The notes beneath the pieces were generated by a model. That model worked only from the letters and a program-made list of their open reading frames with translations. It did not search any database and was not told the DNA's origin. Positions 1 through 6,975 of a stretch of 17,490 bases of DNA are shown piece after piece. The position numbers and the translations under genes were made by a program. The stretch lies in contig URFJ01000026.1 of assembly GCA_900547135.1 (NCBI GenBank), positions 1 through 17,490 on the forward strand. The letters run 5' to 3'. Every line of letters begins with the position of its first letter. Within the stretch, counting starts at the first letter, position 1. This stretch comes from an uncultured Eubacteriales bacterium (GTDB taxonomy: Bacteria; Bacillota; Clostridia; Christensenellales; CAG-138).

Positions 1-161
1 TCATCATTATTACTTTTTAGTCTCTCTTTTATTATATTAATCAAGTTCTTCTTTGCTTCATCAGTGTAGTCATTTACAAATTCACAATCAAATTGTTTTT
101 GTAATTCTTTATTTGCAGAATATTCTTTTATATGTTCATTTATTTCTTGCAAACCATTCAG
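1..161 (-). CDS. Partial unknown ORF in AT-rich DNA, running off the left edge
   Basis: The minus strand is open from about 161 to the window edge and encodes a Lys/Glu/Asn-rich, probably helical stretch that includes LQEINEHIKEY and FVNDYTDEAKKN. It looks like real coding sequence, but I do not recognise the family. There is no convincing start codon or ribosome binding site, so its 5' end appears to have been cut where the BMP gene begins. It is visibly more AT-rich than everything to its right until the tsf-pyrH insert. It may be a piece of a mobile element, or foreign sequence joined during assembly. Confidence 0.35.
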   Translation of the reverse strand, partial: MNGLQEINEHIKEYSANKELQKQFDCEFVNDYTDEAKKNLINIIKERLKSNND

Positions 162-183
162 CAAGGATGGCGGCAATATTAAG

Positions 184-1080
184 GTGACAGCAGTCACTGT
201 TGGAGAACTTGGAGGTTCGGTTTATGCCGGCCCTGTACATGCTAGCCTGGACCGCCTTGCTAAAGACTATACCGTTGCCACTGTGTTTATAGATTGTGAG
301 GGCGATGCCGAAACTTACGAATATAAGCTCATGGAAGCGGCTGAAAGCTCCGATTTCGTAATTGCCGTTGACAATCAGTTGCACGAATATGTCGTTTCCA
401 TTGCGCGGCAGAATCCAGACACGAAATTTATATATCTTGACGGTGATATATACGATAATAACAATATAATTTCTGTTGCGTTCGCCAAAGACGAAGGGGT
501 ATTTCTGACTGGGTACATTGCTTCGAGGATGAGCAGAACAGGTAAAATCGGAGCCGTTGTAAGCGGAGATTTATCTCAAAAGGATGAGCTTCTGGAGTGT
601 TATGATAATGGCGCTAAATACGCAAATCCCAATATTACGGTTATGGAGGCGTATGCGAATGAGCCTGACAGCGACAGGACCGCAAAGGAGAGCGCGCTTT
701 CATTATACGACCAGGGTTGCGATATAGTGCTTAATTTAGCCGGCGAGGGCAGTCCGGAGGTGTTTGACGCAGCTAGGGAAACCAGAAATTACGCCATAGG
801 GTTTGGTATAGACCAGAGGCATATGAACCCCGATGCAATAATATGCTCCATGGTTAACCAGGCGGGCGTTTCAATCTATAATATAGTATCCGCCTATATC
901 GCCGAGGGGACTTGGAACGGCGGAGAGGTTTGGATTGCAAATGTTAAAAATGAACTCGTAGATATTTTATATGGAGAAGATGGCATGATTCAAATTGTAG
1001 ATGATGACATGAAGGGCGAGGTTGACGCGCTAAAGAAGCTGCTTGCTTCGGGCGAGATTGTGGCAAGGACGCCCCAATAA
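184..1080 (+). CDS. BMP-family substrate-binding protein, 5'-truncated
   Basis: About 298 residues match the basic membrane protein (BMP/Med, PF02608) fold of periplasmic-type nucleoside or purine binding proteins. The first beta strand is VTAVTVGELGG. A FIYLDGD strand and GVFLTGYIASRMSRTGKIGAV follow; the latter is the family's typical 'AG..A...S.tgkiG.v' segment. Near the end come a GFGID motif, the usual Ser-Met-V segment, and a C-terminal helix rich in Lys/Leu. Family members start with a lipoprotein signal peptide; here none exists. The frame is open upstream to position 70, but homology-like sequence stops near 160, where AT-rich unrelated DNA begins. GTG at 184 is only a nominal start with no Shine-Dalgarno. 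No transporter ATPase or permease follows; birA does. It is either a 5'-deleted gene or a gene cut by an assembly join. The family call is solid; functionality is doubtful. Confidence 0.8.
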   Translation: MTAVTVGELGGSVYAGPVHASLDRLAKDYTVATVFIDCEGDAETYEYKLMEAAESSDFVIAVDNQLHEYVVSIARQNPDTKFIYLDGDIYDNNNIISVAFAKDEGVFLTGYIASRMSRTGKIGAVVSGDLSQKDELLECYDNGAKYANPNITVMEAYANEPDSDRTAKESALSLYDQGCDIVLNLAGEGSPEVFDAARETRNYAIGFGIDQRHMNPDAIICSMVNQAGVSIYNIVSAYIAEGTWNGGEVWIANVKNELVDILYGEDGMIQIVDDDMKGEVDALKKLLASGEIVARTPQ

Positions 1081-1109
1081 TCTCAATATAGTATAGTACA
1101 TATAGCCAA

Positions 1110-1143
1110 ATTGTCAACTAATACCCATAAAATAGTTGACAAT
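1110..1143 (+). promoter_or_regulatory. BirA (biotin repressor) operator
   Basis: A perfect inverted repeat has 11-bp arms, ATTGTCAACTA (1110-1120) and TAGTTGACAAT (1133-1143), separated by 12 bp. This is the shape known for BirA operators (TTGT-AAC / GTT-ACAA arms with a spacer of about a dozen bases). The right arm contains the -35 hexamer TTGACA of the birA promoter, so bound BirA would block RNA polymerase. The seen part is the repeat and its position. The regulator is inferred from the family consensus and from the downstream birA and bioY genes. Confidence 0.85.
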
Positions 1144-1165
1144 AGCGGCTTTTTGATTATATAAT
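1136..1165 (+). promoter_or_regulatory. Sigma-A-type promoter of birA-bioY
   Basis: TTGACA (1136-1141) and TATAAT (1160-1165) are separated by 18 bp. Both hexamers match consensus, and transcription would begin just before the birA ribosome binding site. The -35 lies inside the right arm of the operator. Confidence 0.8.
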
Positions 1166-1183
1166 GCAGTCAGAGGTGGTTAA

Positions 1184-2179
1184 ATGGCTATAAGTGACAG
1201 GATTCTAAATATGCTGGCAAAGGCAGAGGGCAGCTATGTTTCGGGCGAAGACCTGGCGAAGAGCCTGGGTGTAAGCCGAAATGCGGTATGGAAGGCAATA
1301 AACGCTCTGCGCGGTCAAGGGGTTTTTATTCATGCAACGACAAATAAGGGATACCGTCTTGGCAACAAAACGGATGTTCTATCAGAAGAGCTGATTAAAA
1401 ACTATCTGGCCGATGAGGCCGGCAGGTTTTTTATTGATGTTAGAGGAGAGGTTACTTCCACCAATACCGTTTTAAAGCAAATGGCTGAGGCTGGTGCTAC
1501 GGAGGGAACGGTACTAATAGCACAAGAGCAGACGAGAGGTAAGGGCCGTCTTCAGCGCCGCTTTTTTTCACCGGCTGGAACCGGAATATACATGAGTGTT
1601 CTACTGCGCCCGGACATTTCCGTATCGGACTGCCTGTTTATTACGACTGCGTCAGCCGTGGCCGTAGCCGAAGCGATTAAAGAGGTATGCGGGAAGGACG
1701 CCCGTATCAAATGGGTAAACGACGTATATTGTGATGGGAAAAAGGTGTGTGGAATTCTTACTGAAGCTTCCTTGGACCTTGAAAGCGGAGGGGTTGCATA
1801 TGCCGTTTTGGGCATTGGCATCAATGTGTATAGGCCGACGGAAGGCTATCCCGATGATATAGGGGGCGTTGCTGGGGCGGCTTTAGATAATGCTGACGGC
1901 AAGGGGGATTTGAGGAGCCATGTGACTGCGTGCGTTTTAAAGCGCTTTTGGGCCTACTATTCAGATCTGGATAAAAAACGCTTTCTTGACAAATATAAGG
2001 AACTTTCCATGATTACAGGTAGGGAAGTATATGTATTACGCAAAAACACATCCCATAGGGCATATGTAATTGGTATTGATGATGACTGCTGCCTAAGGGT
2101 CAGGTATTCCGATGGCTCGGAGGAGCTGTTGTCATCAGGCGAGGTCAGCATAAACCCGAATGTTACAGGAGAAATATGA
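1184..2179 (+). CDS. birA: Bifunctional biotin-protein ligase / biotin operon repressor BirA
   Basis: This enzyme makes biotinyl-5'-AMP, transfers biotin to carboxyl carrier lysines, and acts as a repressor when holo-bound. The protein has 331 residues, the usual length for group II ligases. Residues 1-60 form a winged helix-turn-helix (SLGVSRNAVWKAINAL). The catalytic domain shows STN (92-94), the biotinyl-AMP loop TRGKGRLQR (117-125), KWVND (176-180, normally KWPND, so Val replaces Pro), GKKVCGIL (185-192) and GIGIN (210-214). A C-terminal SH3-like domain completes it. ATG at 1184 follows the ribosome binding site AGAGGTGG. Its stop overlaps the bioY start in ATGA, so the two are translationally coupled. 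The DNA-binding domain and the operator at 1110-1143 imply autoregulation. Confidence 0.96.
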   Translation: MAISDRILNMLAKAEGSYVSGEDLAKSLGVSRNAVWKAINALRGQGVFIHATTNKGYRLGNKTDVLSEELIKNYLADEAGRFFIDVRGEVTSTNTVLKQMAEAGATEGTVLIAQEQTRGKGRLQRRFFSPAGTGIYMSVLLRPDISVSDCLFITTASAVAVAEAIKEVCGKDARIKWVNDVYCDGKKVCGILTEASLDLESGGVAYAVLGIGINVYRPTEGYPDDIGGVAGAALDNADGKGDLRSHVTACVLKRFWAYYSDLDKKRFLDKYKELSMITGREVYVLRKNTSHRAYVIGIDDDCCLRVRYSDGSEELLSSGEVSINPNVTGEI

Positions 2180-2745
2180 GACATATTTCCTATGGACTAA
2201 GGCTTCGCCGGATTACTCTATGCGCTATTTTTACGGCTCTCACAGCCATTGGAGCGTTTATCAGGATACCGGTTCCCATTTTATCAATATCGCTTCAAAC
2301 CTTGTTTACCACCCTGGCAGGACTGCTTTTGGGGCGCCGTCTTGGATGTTTGAGTGCGATTTGTTATATGCTTCTTGGACTAATAGGCGTCCCTGTGTTT
2401 ACAGAAGGCGGGGGATTAGGCTATATATTGCGTCCCAGCTTCGGCTATATAATAGGATTCTGTGTCGGAACATTTATTACAGGTAAAATTACTGAGAGGG
2501 CCTGTAAACCATCATATGGAAGGCTGCTCATGGCCGGATTTTCCGGTATGGCGGCGATATATTTATGCGGTATTTTATATTATTATATAATATGTAATTA
2601 CGTTGTAAATACGCCGATAGCGGTTTGGCCTTTGTTTCTGCATTGCTTTATTTTGGTAGCCCCGGGCGACGTCGCACTGTGTTTTTTAAGCGCGTATCTA
2701 GCTATGCGTTTAAAGCCCCAAATTAAAAAAATAATTGATGGATAA
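2176..2745 (+). CDS. bioY: Biotin ECF transporter S component BioY
   Basis: This is an integral membrane protein of 189 residues that binds biotin for uptake, either alone or with the shared EcfA/A'/T energising module encoded elsewhere. It has about six hydrophobic segments. Family landmarks are the early Thr/Ala-rich helix, RIPVPILSISLQTLFTTLAG, LLLGRRLGCLSAICYMLLGL, GVPVFTEGGGLGYILRPSFG and GYIIGF. The last helix begins around the P-G-D motif (VAPGDV). The ATG overlaps the birA stop codon (ATGA). Co-transcription with birA under a BirA operator means that low biotin raises both ligase and transporter. Confidence 0.94.
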   Translation: MRHISYGLRLRRITLCAIFTALTAIGAFIRIPVPILSISLQTLFTTLAGLLLGRRLGCLSAICYMLLGLIGVPVFTEGGGLGYILRPSFGYIIGFCVGTFITGKITERACKPSYGRLLMAGFSGMAAIYLCGILYYYIICNYVVNTPIAVWPLFLHCFILVAPGDVALCFLSAYLAMRLKPQIKKIIDG

Positions 2746-2815
2746 TATGGATTAAGCGCAAATGGCCAAAATACTTAGGATAATGCTGCCGCAAAAAATT
2801 CTATATTAAATCAAC

Positions 2816-2839
2816 ACTCAATAAATACTTGAGTTTTAG
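2816..2839 (+). terminator. Weak possible terminator after bioY
   Basis: ACTCAA (2816-2821) and TTGAGT (2829-2834) form a 6-bp stem with a 7-nt loop, followed by TTTTAG. The stem is short and AT-rich. This is the only candidate in the gap between bioY and the HD-domain gene. Confidence 0.3.
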
Positions 2840-2939
2840 CTTTGCTCCCAACCTTTTAATTATGCGATTTAACGGGTATAGCGTTCTTTATCCTGATATG
2901 GTAATATGCTGTTAAGTTTAGCATAGGCGGTGTATAAAT

Positions 2940-3530
2940 TTGTGCAGCAGATTGGATAAACAGCTTGAGTTTCTTGTTGAAGTCGATAAGATGAAATCCG
3001 TATTGCGGCAAACCCTTCTGGCAGACGGATCAAAAAGAGAAAATGACGCGGAGCATTCATGGCATTTTGCCTTGATGGCAATGGTGCTGTATGAATATGC
3101 CGATCAGACAAAGGTGAATTTATACAGGGTCATCAAGATGGCCCTGATACATGACCTGGTTGAAGTTTACGCGGGAGATACGTTTGCGTATGATGATAAG
3201 GGAAACGCTGACAAGGAAATGCGGGAAGGGGAAGTGGCGCAAAAGCTTTTTTCGTTGCTGCCAGAGGATCAGCATCAAGAAATCCGAAATTTATGGATTG
3301 AGTTTGATCAAATGGTAACGGGGGACGCAAAATACGCTGCGGCGATTGACAGGCTGCAGCCATTCATTAATAACTACTTAACCCAAGGCCATACATGGAA
3401 ACTAGGCAATGTTACAAGTGACAAGGTGTATAAAAGGATGGATATGGTTAGGACCGCGGCGCCCACGCTATGGCCGTTTGTGTGCGAAACAATAGATAAA
3501 GCCATTGAGAAAGGTTATCTCAATGCATGA
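2940..3530 (+). CDS. HD-domain protein, YfbR/HDDC2-like 5'-deoxynucleotidase family
   Basis: This is a 196-residue soluble protein of the HD_3 type (PF13023). Metal-binding residues are in place: H39 in DAEHSWH, H71-D72 in LIHDLVEVYAGD with E75 and D80 close by, and D137 in AIDRLQP. Characterised relatives (E. coli YfbR, human HDDC2) dephosphorylate deoxynucleoside 5'-monophosphates; that activity is inferred here, not shown. The start is TTG at 2940 with a GGCGGTG-like ribosome binding site. No ATG lies further upstream in frame without losing the ribosome binding site. The gene is isolated, about 195 bp after bioY and converging on the alkZ-like gene. The family call is strong; the exact substrate is unknown. 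Confidence 0.88.
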   Translation: MCSRLDKQLEFLVEVDKMKSVLRQTLLADGSKRENDAEHSWHFALMAMVLYEYADQTKVNLYRVIKMALIHDLVEVYAGDTFAYDDKGNADKEMREGEVAQKLFSLLPEDQHQEIRNLWIEFDQMVTGDAKYAAAIDRLQPFINNYLTQGHTWKLGNVTSDKVYKRMDMVRTAAPTLWPFVCETIDKAIEKGYLNA

Positions 3531-3742
3531 GATTATACAAACCATGTAAAAAGAAAAGACCTGGATATTAGTTATAAGGCAGACTACTAAATACATATTT
3601 ACCAGTGCAGAACCGGTTATGTATAAAAAAGAATTATCTGCACACCATTCTGGCAAGCGAAAGCCGTGGGCGCAAAACTAAATACGATGGGAGCGCCAGT
3701 CCTCCCGAAAATATACTTACGAGCCCAACCGTACCATGGCTT

Positions 3743-4273
3743 TCAGCATGTGGGATTAAATATAATCTCCAACTCCCTGTCTGGAAACAGGCTTACGCCC
3801 TTATTGGTTATCATGGATTTAGATCGTTCGGAGAGCATGTTAAATGGAGTCACGGTCAGCTTGTTTCTGTCCAACTTCCATCTTGCCTGTATTCGCCCGT
3901 TTAAGATGATCGTGGGATATACTATTCCAGAGCACGTAATCACCTTGTGCTTATCCCTTTCATCCATAAAACGGCTACGATCCTTGTAACCCATTACGAG
4001 CTGGTCGAACCCGGCCAGAAAAATACATGCTGGAACCGTTGCGCGTTCTTCCGGACGATCCGTATAGTAATAAGACTGTCCGTTATATATGGCCGACTTG
4101 AGTTGAATGTTGTTGTCATCATAATCGTTGGCGCGTATGCGCAGCGCATATTTGGGGTTATTGGCAAACTGGGCCTGCAGGCCGCATAACTCCGATACGA
4201 TATCTAGCCGCTTTGCTTTTTTGATTAGATGTTGTTTCCTCAGGGACAGATAAAGCAAATCCCGTTTATTCAT
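3743..4273 (-). pseudogene. AlkZ/YcaQ-like winged-helix DNA glycosylase with internal deletion
   Basis: The 176-residue reading frame joins both ends of the HTH_42 (PF06224, AlkZ/YcaQ) family without the middle. Residues 1-50 match the N-terminus, including the GLQAQ segment that carries the QxQ motif (Q33, Q35) of AlkZ glycosylases. Residues 78-150 match the C-terminus: CIFLAGFDQLVMGYKDRS corresponds to the family's 'LLpgFDelllgy.dRs', followed by ILNGRIQARWK. Family members are usually about 350-400 residues, so roughly 200 residues are missing around residues 50-65 (near 4080-4125), and the frame stays open. The ribosome binding site AGAGGA precedes the ATG. The protein could not fold as the normal enzyme, which excises bulky or crosslinked alkylated bases. 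I call it a remnant. An independent mini-protein is less likely. Confidence 0.75.
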
Positions 4274-4304
4274 AAATTCCTCTTAGTCTGTATTTATTAC
4301 ATTT

Positions 4305-4333
4305 ATTCTATAATTAGACTTTTGTATTTGCAA
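4305..4333 (-). promoter_or_regulatory. Promoter candidate for the alkZ-like gene
   Basis: On the minus strand TTGCAA (4333-4328) and TAGAAT (4310-4305) are 17 bp apart, and the ATG lies about 32 bp downstream. The match is moderate. The promoter seems intact although the gene is deleted internally. Confidence 0.45.
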
Positions 4334-4407
4334 TGATAAATATTAATGCGAAACATTGCGAAAGACCAAAGACAAGGCCGGCCGGCTTATTATCTATTAG
4401 CTTGATT

Positions 4408-4437
4408 AGGCCGCAGGAATCTCTATCTGCGGCCTTT
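4408..4437. terminator. Stable hairpin between gerQ and the alkZ-like gene
   Basis: A 9-bp stem is formed by AGGCCGCAG (4408-4416) and CTGCGGCCT (4427-4435), with a 10-nt loop. It lies about 50 nt beyond the gerQ stop and probably ends that transcript. The T-run (TTTT) is on the plus-strand side, however, so in the gerQ direction it is a hairpin without a good U-tract. Confidence 0.45.
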
Positions 4438-4484
4438 TGAACTACAACTCAATTTTGCGTGGCCTTATGCGGATATGCGACAAA

Positions 4485-5183
4485 TCAGTATGAGCCATCC
4501 CTAAGATAAACCACTGGTATGCTAGAGCCGTTTTGGGGGTTAGCCGCATAGCATATATCGGCGCCAGACGGATGGCGGAATATTCTTGCGCCAGTATTTT
4601 CACAAATCACATTGCTTGGATAATAGCCTTTATTGTAGGCGGTATCGGAAACATCACATCCGTAGGACAAGCCGGCGGACGTTCTATAATCATCGTCATA
4701 GCCTTCATGACGACCAATCCGATAAAAGGGGCTTGCTCCATATTCATAGTTTGGCTCGACATATGTACGCAGATTATTTGTATGCCTGATCGTACTTGAA
4801 AGGGGAACCGCCTCTTGTCCAGGAGAATAGTATACGCGAGTGCGCATAAAGCGATCGATGTCCTGCGGCGTTGGTATCACGCCTTCGGGATAAAATGTTA
4901 CGAATTTAAGCGCGTAGAGGTCACAGGCAGTAGATTGGTTGGCCACAGGATTGTGAAGTATAAAATAGCTTGGTCCAACCTGCGTAAGCACCCCATGGCG
5001 GAGGGCTATGCTGTTTGTTCCGATGAGAAGTTCGCATGCAACATAGCGCCCGACTCCGCCCGACATCATATCCTGCATGTTATATGGGCTGACGCCGTTG
5101 GTGATTACTGCATCAGGATCGCGCATCTCATCTTCAACGGAGCTGGCATTATACATCATATTGTTAGAAGGGTTATCGGCCAT
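4485..5183 (-). CDS. gerQ: Spore coat protein GerQ-like
   Basis: The protein has 232 residues. Residues about 44-105 (GRYVACELLIG, QVGPSYFILHNP, CDLYALKFVTFYPEG) match the GerQ core: conserved YV..LL..G, a 'VG.sYl.L.dp' strand, and a YLLP/KFV-type C-terminal strand. In Bacillus, GerQ is a coat protein crosslinked by transglutaminase and needed for CwlJ localisation and function. It is longer than B. subtilis GerQ (about 180). It has a Tyr/Asn/Gly-rich tail (about 130-232) with many tyrosines, as in coat proteins. There is no signal peptide, consistent with mother-cell synthesis. ATG follows GAGGTGA. It lies 11 nt after cwlJ on the same strand, the order known from cwlJ-gerQ operons. The gene symbol rests on the core motif plus context. 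Confidence 0.8.
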   Translation of the reverse strand: MADNPSNNMMYNASSVEDEMRDPDAVITNGVSPYNMQDMMSGGVGRYVACELLIGTNSIALRHGVLTQVGPSYFILHNPVANQSTACDLYALKFVTFYPEGVIPTPQDIDRFMRTRVYYSPGQEAVPLSSTIRHTNNLRTYVEPNYEYGASPFYRIGRHEGYDDDYRTSAGLSYGCDVSDTAYNKGYYPSNVICENTGARIFRHPSGADICYAANPQNGSSIPVVYLRDGSY

Positions 5184-5194
5184 AATAATTCACC

Positions 5195-5641
5195 TCATGT
5201 TTCATAATAATTTTCTGTTGGGATATAAAAACAATGGTCGCCTATCCGGGCATTAAACGTGCCCACCCCGGAAGGAAACGTTTGGGGGCAATTCGGAGAG
5301 TAAGGATTGAAAAACCAAAGAGCCGTGCCAAGGCCGGTTAGCCTGTTGCCGGCAATGGCCCAGTCTGCAATATCGTAATGTATCTGTTCTGGGTTCATAT
5401 TATTGATATTTTGGGGATTATATTGTCCCATAAGCACTTCGGCCGCGCAATCGAATTGCCTAGCTTGGAACACAATATTGTGCATGTTGCCTCCCTGACT
5501 TATCCGCGCATATTCGCCGCCGTTCGCGTTTACCCTATTCATCACCACGGACGCGACGGCACGCATCCCGTTATCTCCTTCGCCGCCAGCCTCACACTTT
5601 ATAAGCCTTGCCAGAAGCTCTCTTTGCGAATACGCCATCAT
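5195..5641 (-). CDS. cwlJ: Spore cortex-lytic cell wall hydrolase CwlJ
   Basis: This 148-residue SleB/CwlJ hydrolase (PF07486) degrades cortex peptidoglycan during germination. The catalytic-domain opening LLARLIKCEAGGEGDNGMRA contains the active-site Glu (E17 in CEAGGE, the position of the catalytic Glu in SleB). VASVVMNRV, IVFQARQFDC, ALWFFNP and GDHCFY follow, the usual CwlJ landmarks. The length matches B. subtilis CwlJ (about 142). As in CwlJ and unlike SleB, there is no signal peptide or peptidoglycan-binding domain. Two adjacent ATG codons start it behind GGAG. It is followed by gerQ 11 nt later. Expression late in sporulation from a mother-cell sigma factor is expected from the family. 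I could not pick a convincing sigma-E or sigma-K box upstream. Confidence 0.93.
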   Translation of the reverse strand: MMAYSQRELLARLIKCEAGGEGDNGMRAVASVVMNRVNANGGEYARISQGGNMHNIVFQARQFDCAAEVLMGQYNPQNINNMNPEQIHYDIADWAIAGNRLTGLGTALWFFNPYSPNCPQTFPSGVGTFNARIGDHCFYIPTENYYET

Positions 5642-5755
5642 GTATCTCCTTCAAAGCGTTTTCCCGTGGCATGCAGGCCGTGCCAGGTTATACTGTTTTA
5701 TTATGTTGTATATTAGGGTTTCGTGATTAAATGCGCGGTTTTGTTATACACTGCC

Positions 5756-5784
5756 TTCACACATAAAAACCAGTGGAATATTAT
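5756..5784 (+). promoter_or_regulatory. Weak promoter candidate for the NMT1-like lipoprotein gene
   Basis: TTCACA (5756-5761) and TATTAT (5779-5784) are 17 bp apart. They lie 34 bp upstream of the start codon, in the divergent gap with cwlJ. No riboswitch-like structure was recognised in this gap. Confidence 0.35.
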
Positions 5785-5817
5785 AAAAGATAAATTTATA
5801 CGGAGGGAAGGTTTATT

Positions 5818-6822
5818 ATGTGCAAACGGACATTCGCCTTTTTATTATGCGTAGTTTTTCTCATTGCGGGGCTTTATGGATGCGCCAATGAAAGCAAGCT
5901 TCGTAAGGTTGTGTTGAACGAGGTGACAAGATCAGTATTCTACGCGCCTCTCTATGTCGCTGTTTCACTCGGATATTTCGAAGAAGAGGGCATGGACATA
6001 AACATAGTTACAGGGGGAGGAAGCGACAAGAGCATGACCGCATTGCTTGCTGGCCAGGCTGACGTTGCGCTTATGGGCCCAGAAACAGGAGTATACGTTG
6101 TAAACGAAGGGAAACAAGAGCATCCTGTCATAATAGCGCAGCTTACAAAGAGGGACGGGTCGTTCCTGGTAGGCAGGCAGGATGAACCGAATTTCAGCTG
6201 GGAGTCTCTGAAGGGAAAGTCAATAATCGGCGGACGTCCTGGGGGCATGCCGTTCATGACGCTGGAGTATGTTTTAAAAAATAATGGCCTAACACCGGGA
6301 GAAGATGTAGAGATTATTAGCAATGTACAATTCAACCTCATGGGAGGGGCGTTTGAAAGCGGCACAGGGGATTATGTCACCCTGTTTGAACCCACCGCGA
6401 CCCAGTTTGAAAGCCAAGGTAAGGGTCATATCGTAGCAAACGTTGGCCTTGAATCCGGCGAGGTACCATATACGACGTTTATGGTTACGCCAAAAATGAT
6501 TGAAGAGGATCCAAAATTTGTCGAGGCGTTCGTGCGTGCGATATACAAAGCGCAGCTTTGGGTTCAAACTGCCACTGATACTCAGATAGCGGAGGCCATG
6601 ATGCCATTTTTCCCTGATACAGATGTAACAACTCTAGAATATGTCGCTAATAGCTACCGCGCCACAGATTCGTGGATGAGCAATCCTGTGATGTGCAGGG
6701 ATGCGTTCAACAGATTGCAGGATATCATGGAAATGGCCGGTGAATTGGGCGCCAGGGTAGAATTTAAGAAACTGATCGATAACAGCTTCGCCGAGAAAGC
6801 TGTTGGTGAACAGGAAAACTAA
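5818..6822 (+). CDS. ABC transporter substrate-binding lipoprotein, NMT1/SsuA-like
   Basis: This is a 334-residue extracytoplasmic binding protein. The signal peptide ends in the lipobox LYGC (Cys22), so it is lipid-anchored. The mature part opens with KVVLNEVTRSVFYAPLYVA, the 'hs..yaPlyvA...GyFeeeGl.v' signature of the NMT1/THI5/SsuA superfamily (PF09084/PF13379). SDKSMTALLAGQADVALMGPE (ligand-domain hinge), SLKGKSIIGGRPGG and a second lobe with SGTGDYVTLFEP follow. Family substrates include pyrimidine thiamine precursors, sulfonates, nitrate and riboflavin; the substrate here cannot be named. A strong GGAGGGAAGG ribosome binding site precedes the ATG. No permease or ATPase gene adjoins it, so it is an orphan subunit. 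A terminator follows directly. Confidence 0.88.
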   Translation: MCKRTFAFLLCVVFLIAGLYGCANESKLRKVVLNEVTRSVFYAPLYVAVSLGYFEEEGMDINIVTGGGSDKSMTALLAGQADVALMGPETGVYVVNEGKQEHPVIIAQLTKRDGSFLVGRQDEPNFSWESLKGKSIIGGRPGGMPFMTLEYVLKNNGLTPGEDVEIISNVQFNLMGGAFESGTGDYVTLFEPTATQFESQGKGHIVANVGLESGEVPYTTFMVTPKMIEEDPKFVEAFVRAIYKAQLWVQTATDTQIAEAMMPFFPDTDVTTLEYVANSYRATDSWMSNPVMCRDAFNRLQDIMEMAGELGARVEFKKLIDNSFAEKAVGEQEN

Positions 6823-6842
6823 TCCTTAATCTGCTACTTGAG

Positions 6843-6869
6843 AAGGTCCTTTAATGAAAGGGCCTTTTT
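6843..6869 (+). terminator. Intrinsic terminator after the NMT1-like gene
   Basis: AAGGTCCTTT (6843-6852), loop AATG, and AAAGGGCCTT (6857-6866) form a 10-bp stem with one G-T pair, ending in a T5 run. Confidence 0.88.
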
Positions 6870-6921
6870 ACCGCGAGTTTCAAACGGTTTTATACATATG
6901 GCAAACCTACCCAAACTTGCC

Positions 6922-6950
6922 TTGAATAATGGATGCTAATGGGATATAAT
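6922..6950 (+). promoter_or_regulatory. Promoter of the ireB operon
   Basis: TTGAAT (6922-6927) and TATAAT (6945-6950) with 17-bp spacing lie 26 bp before the ireB start. Confidence 0.75.
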
Positions 6951-6975
6951 AATCGTGTGACAGGAGGTGGATTAT

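Noticed and set aside
2160..2486. Plus-strand ORF of 108 codons overlapping birA and bioY
   Set aside because: It is a frame-shifted shadow of bioY; bioY has membrane segments, family motifs and the ATGA overlap.
3690..3712. GGGAG...CTCCC hairpin between the HD gene and the alkZ-like gene as a terminator
   Set aside because: It has a five-pair stem and no T-run on either strand; too weak to call.
3605..4189. Several plus-strand ORFs opposite the alkZ-like gene
   Set aside because: They are antisense to a frame with clear family motifs and have no ribosome binding sites.
4533..5716. Plus-strand ORFs opposite gerQ and cwlJ
   Set aside because: They are shadows of two well-supported minus-strand genes; no motifs were recognised.
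5642..5760. Sigma-E/sigma-K promoter for cwlJ
   Set aside because: Only partial matches such as CATAATAAA were found, with no correctly spaced upstream element.
6967..6975. Upstream GTG start for ireB
   Set aside because: The codon lies inside the AGGAGGTGG ribosome binding site; ATG 6976 is correctly spaced.
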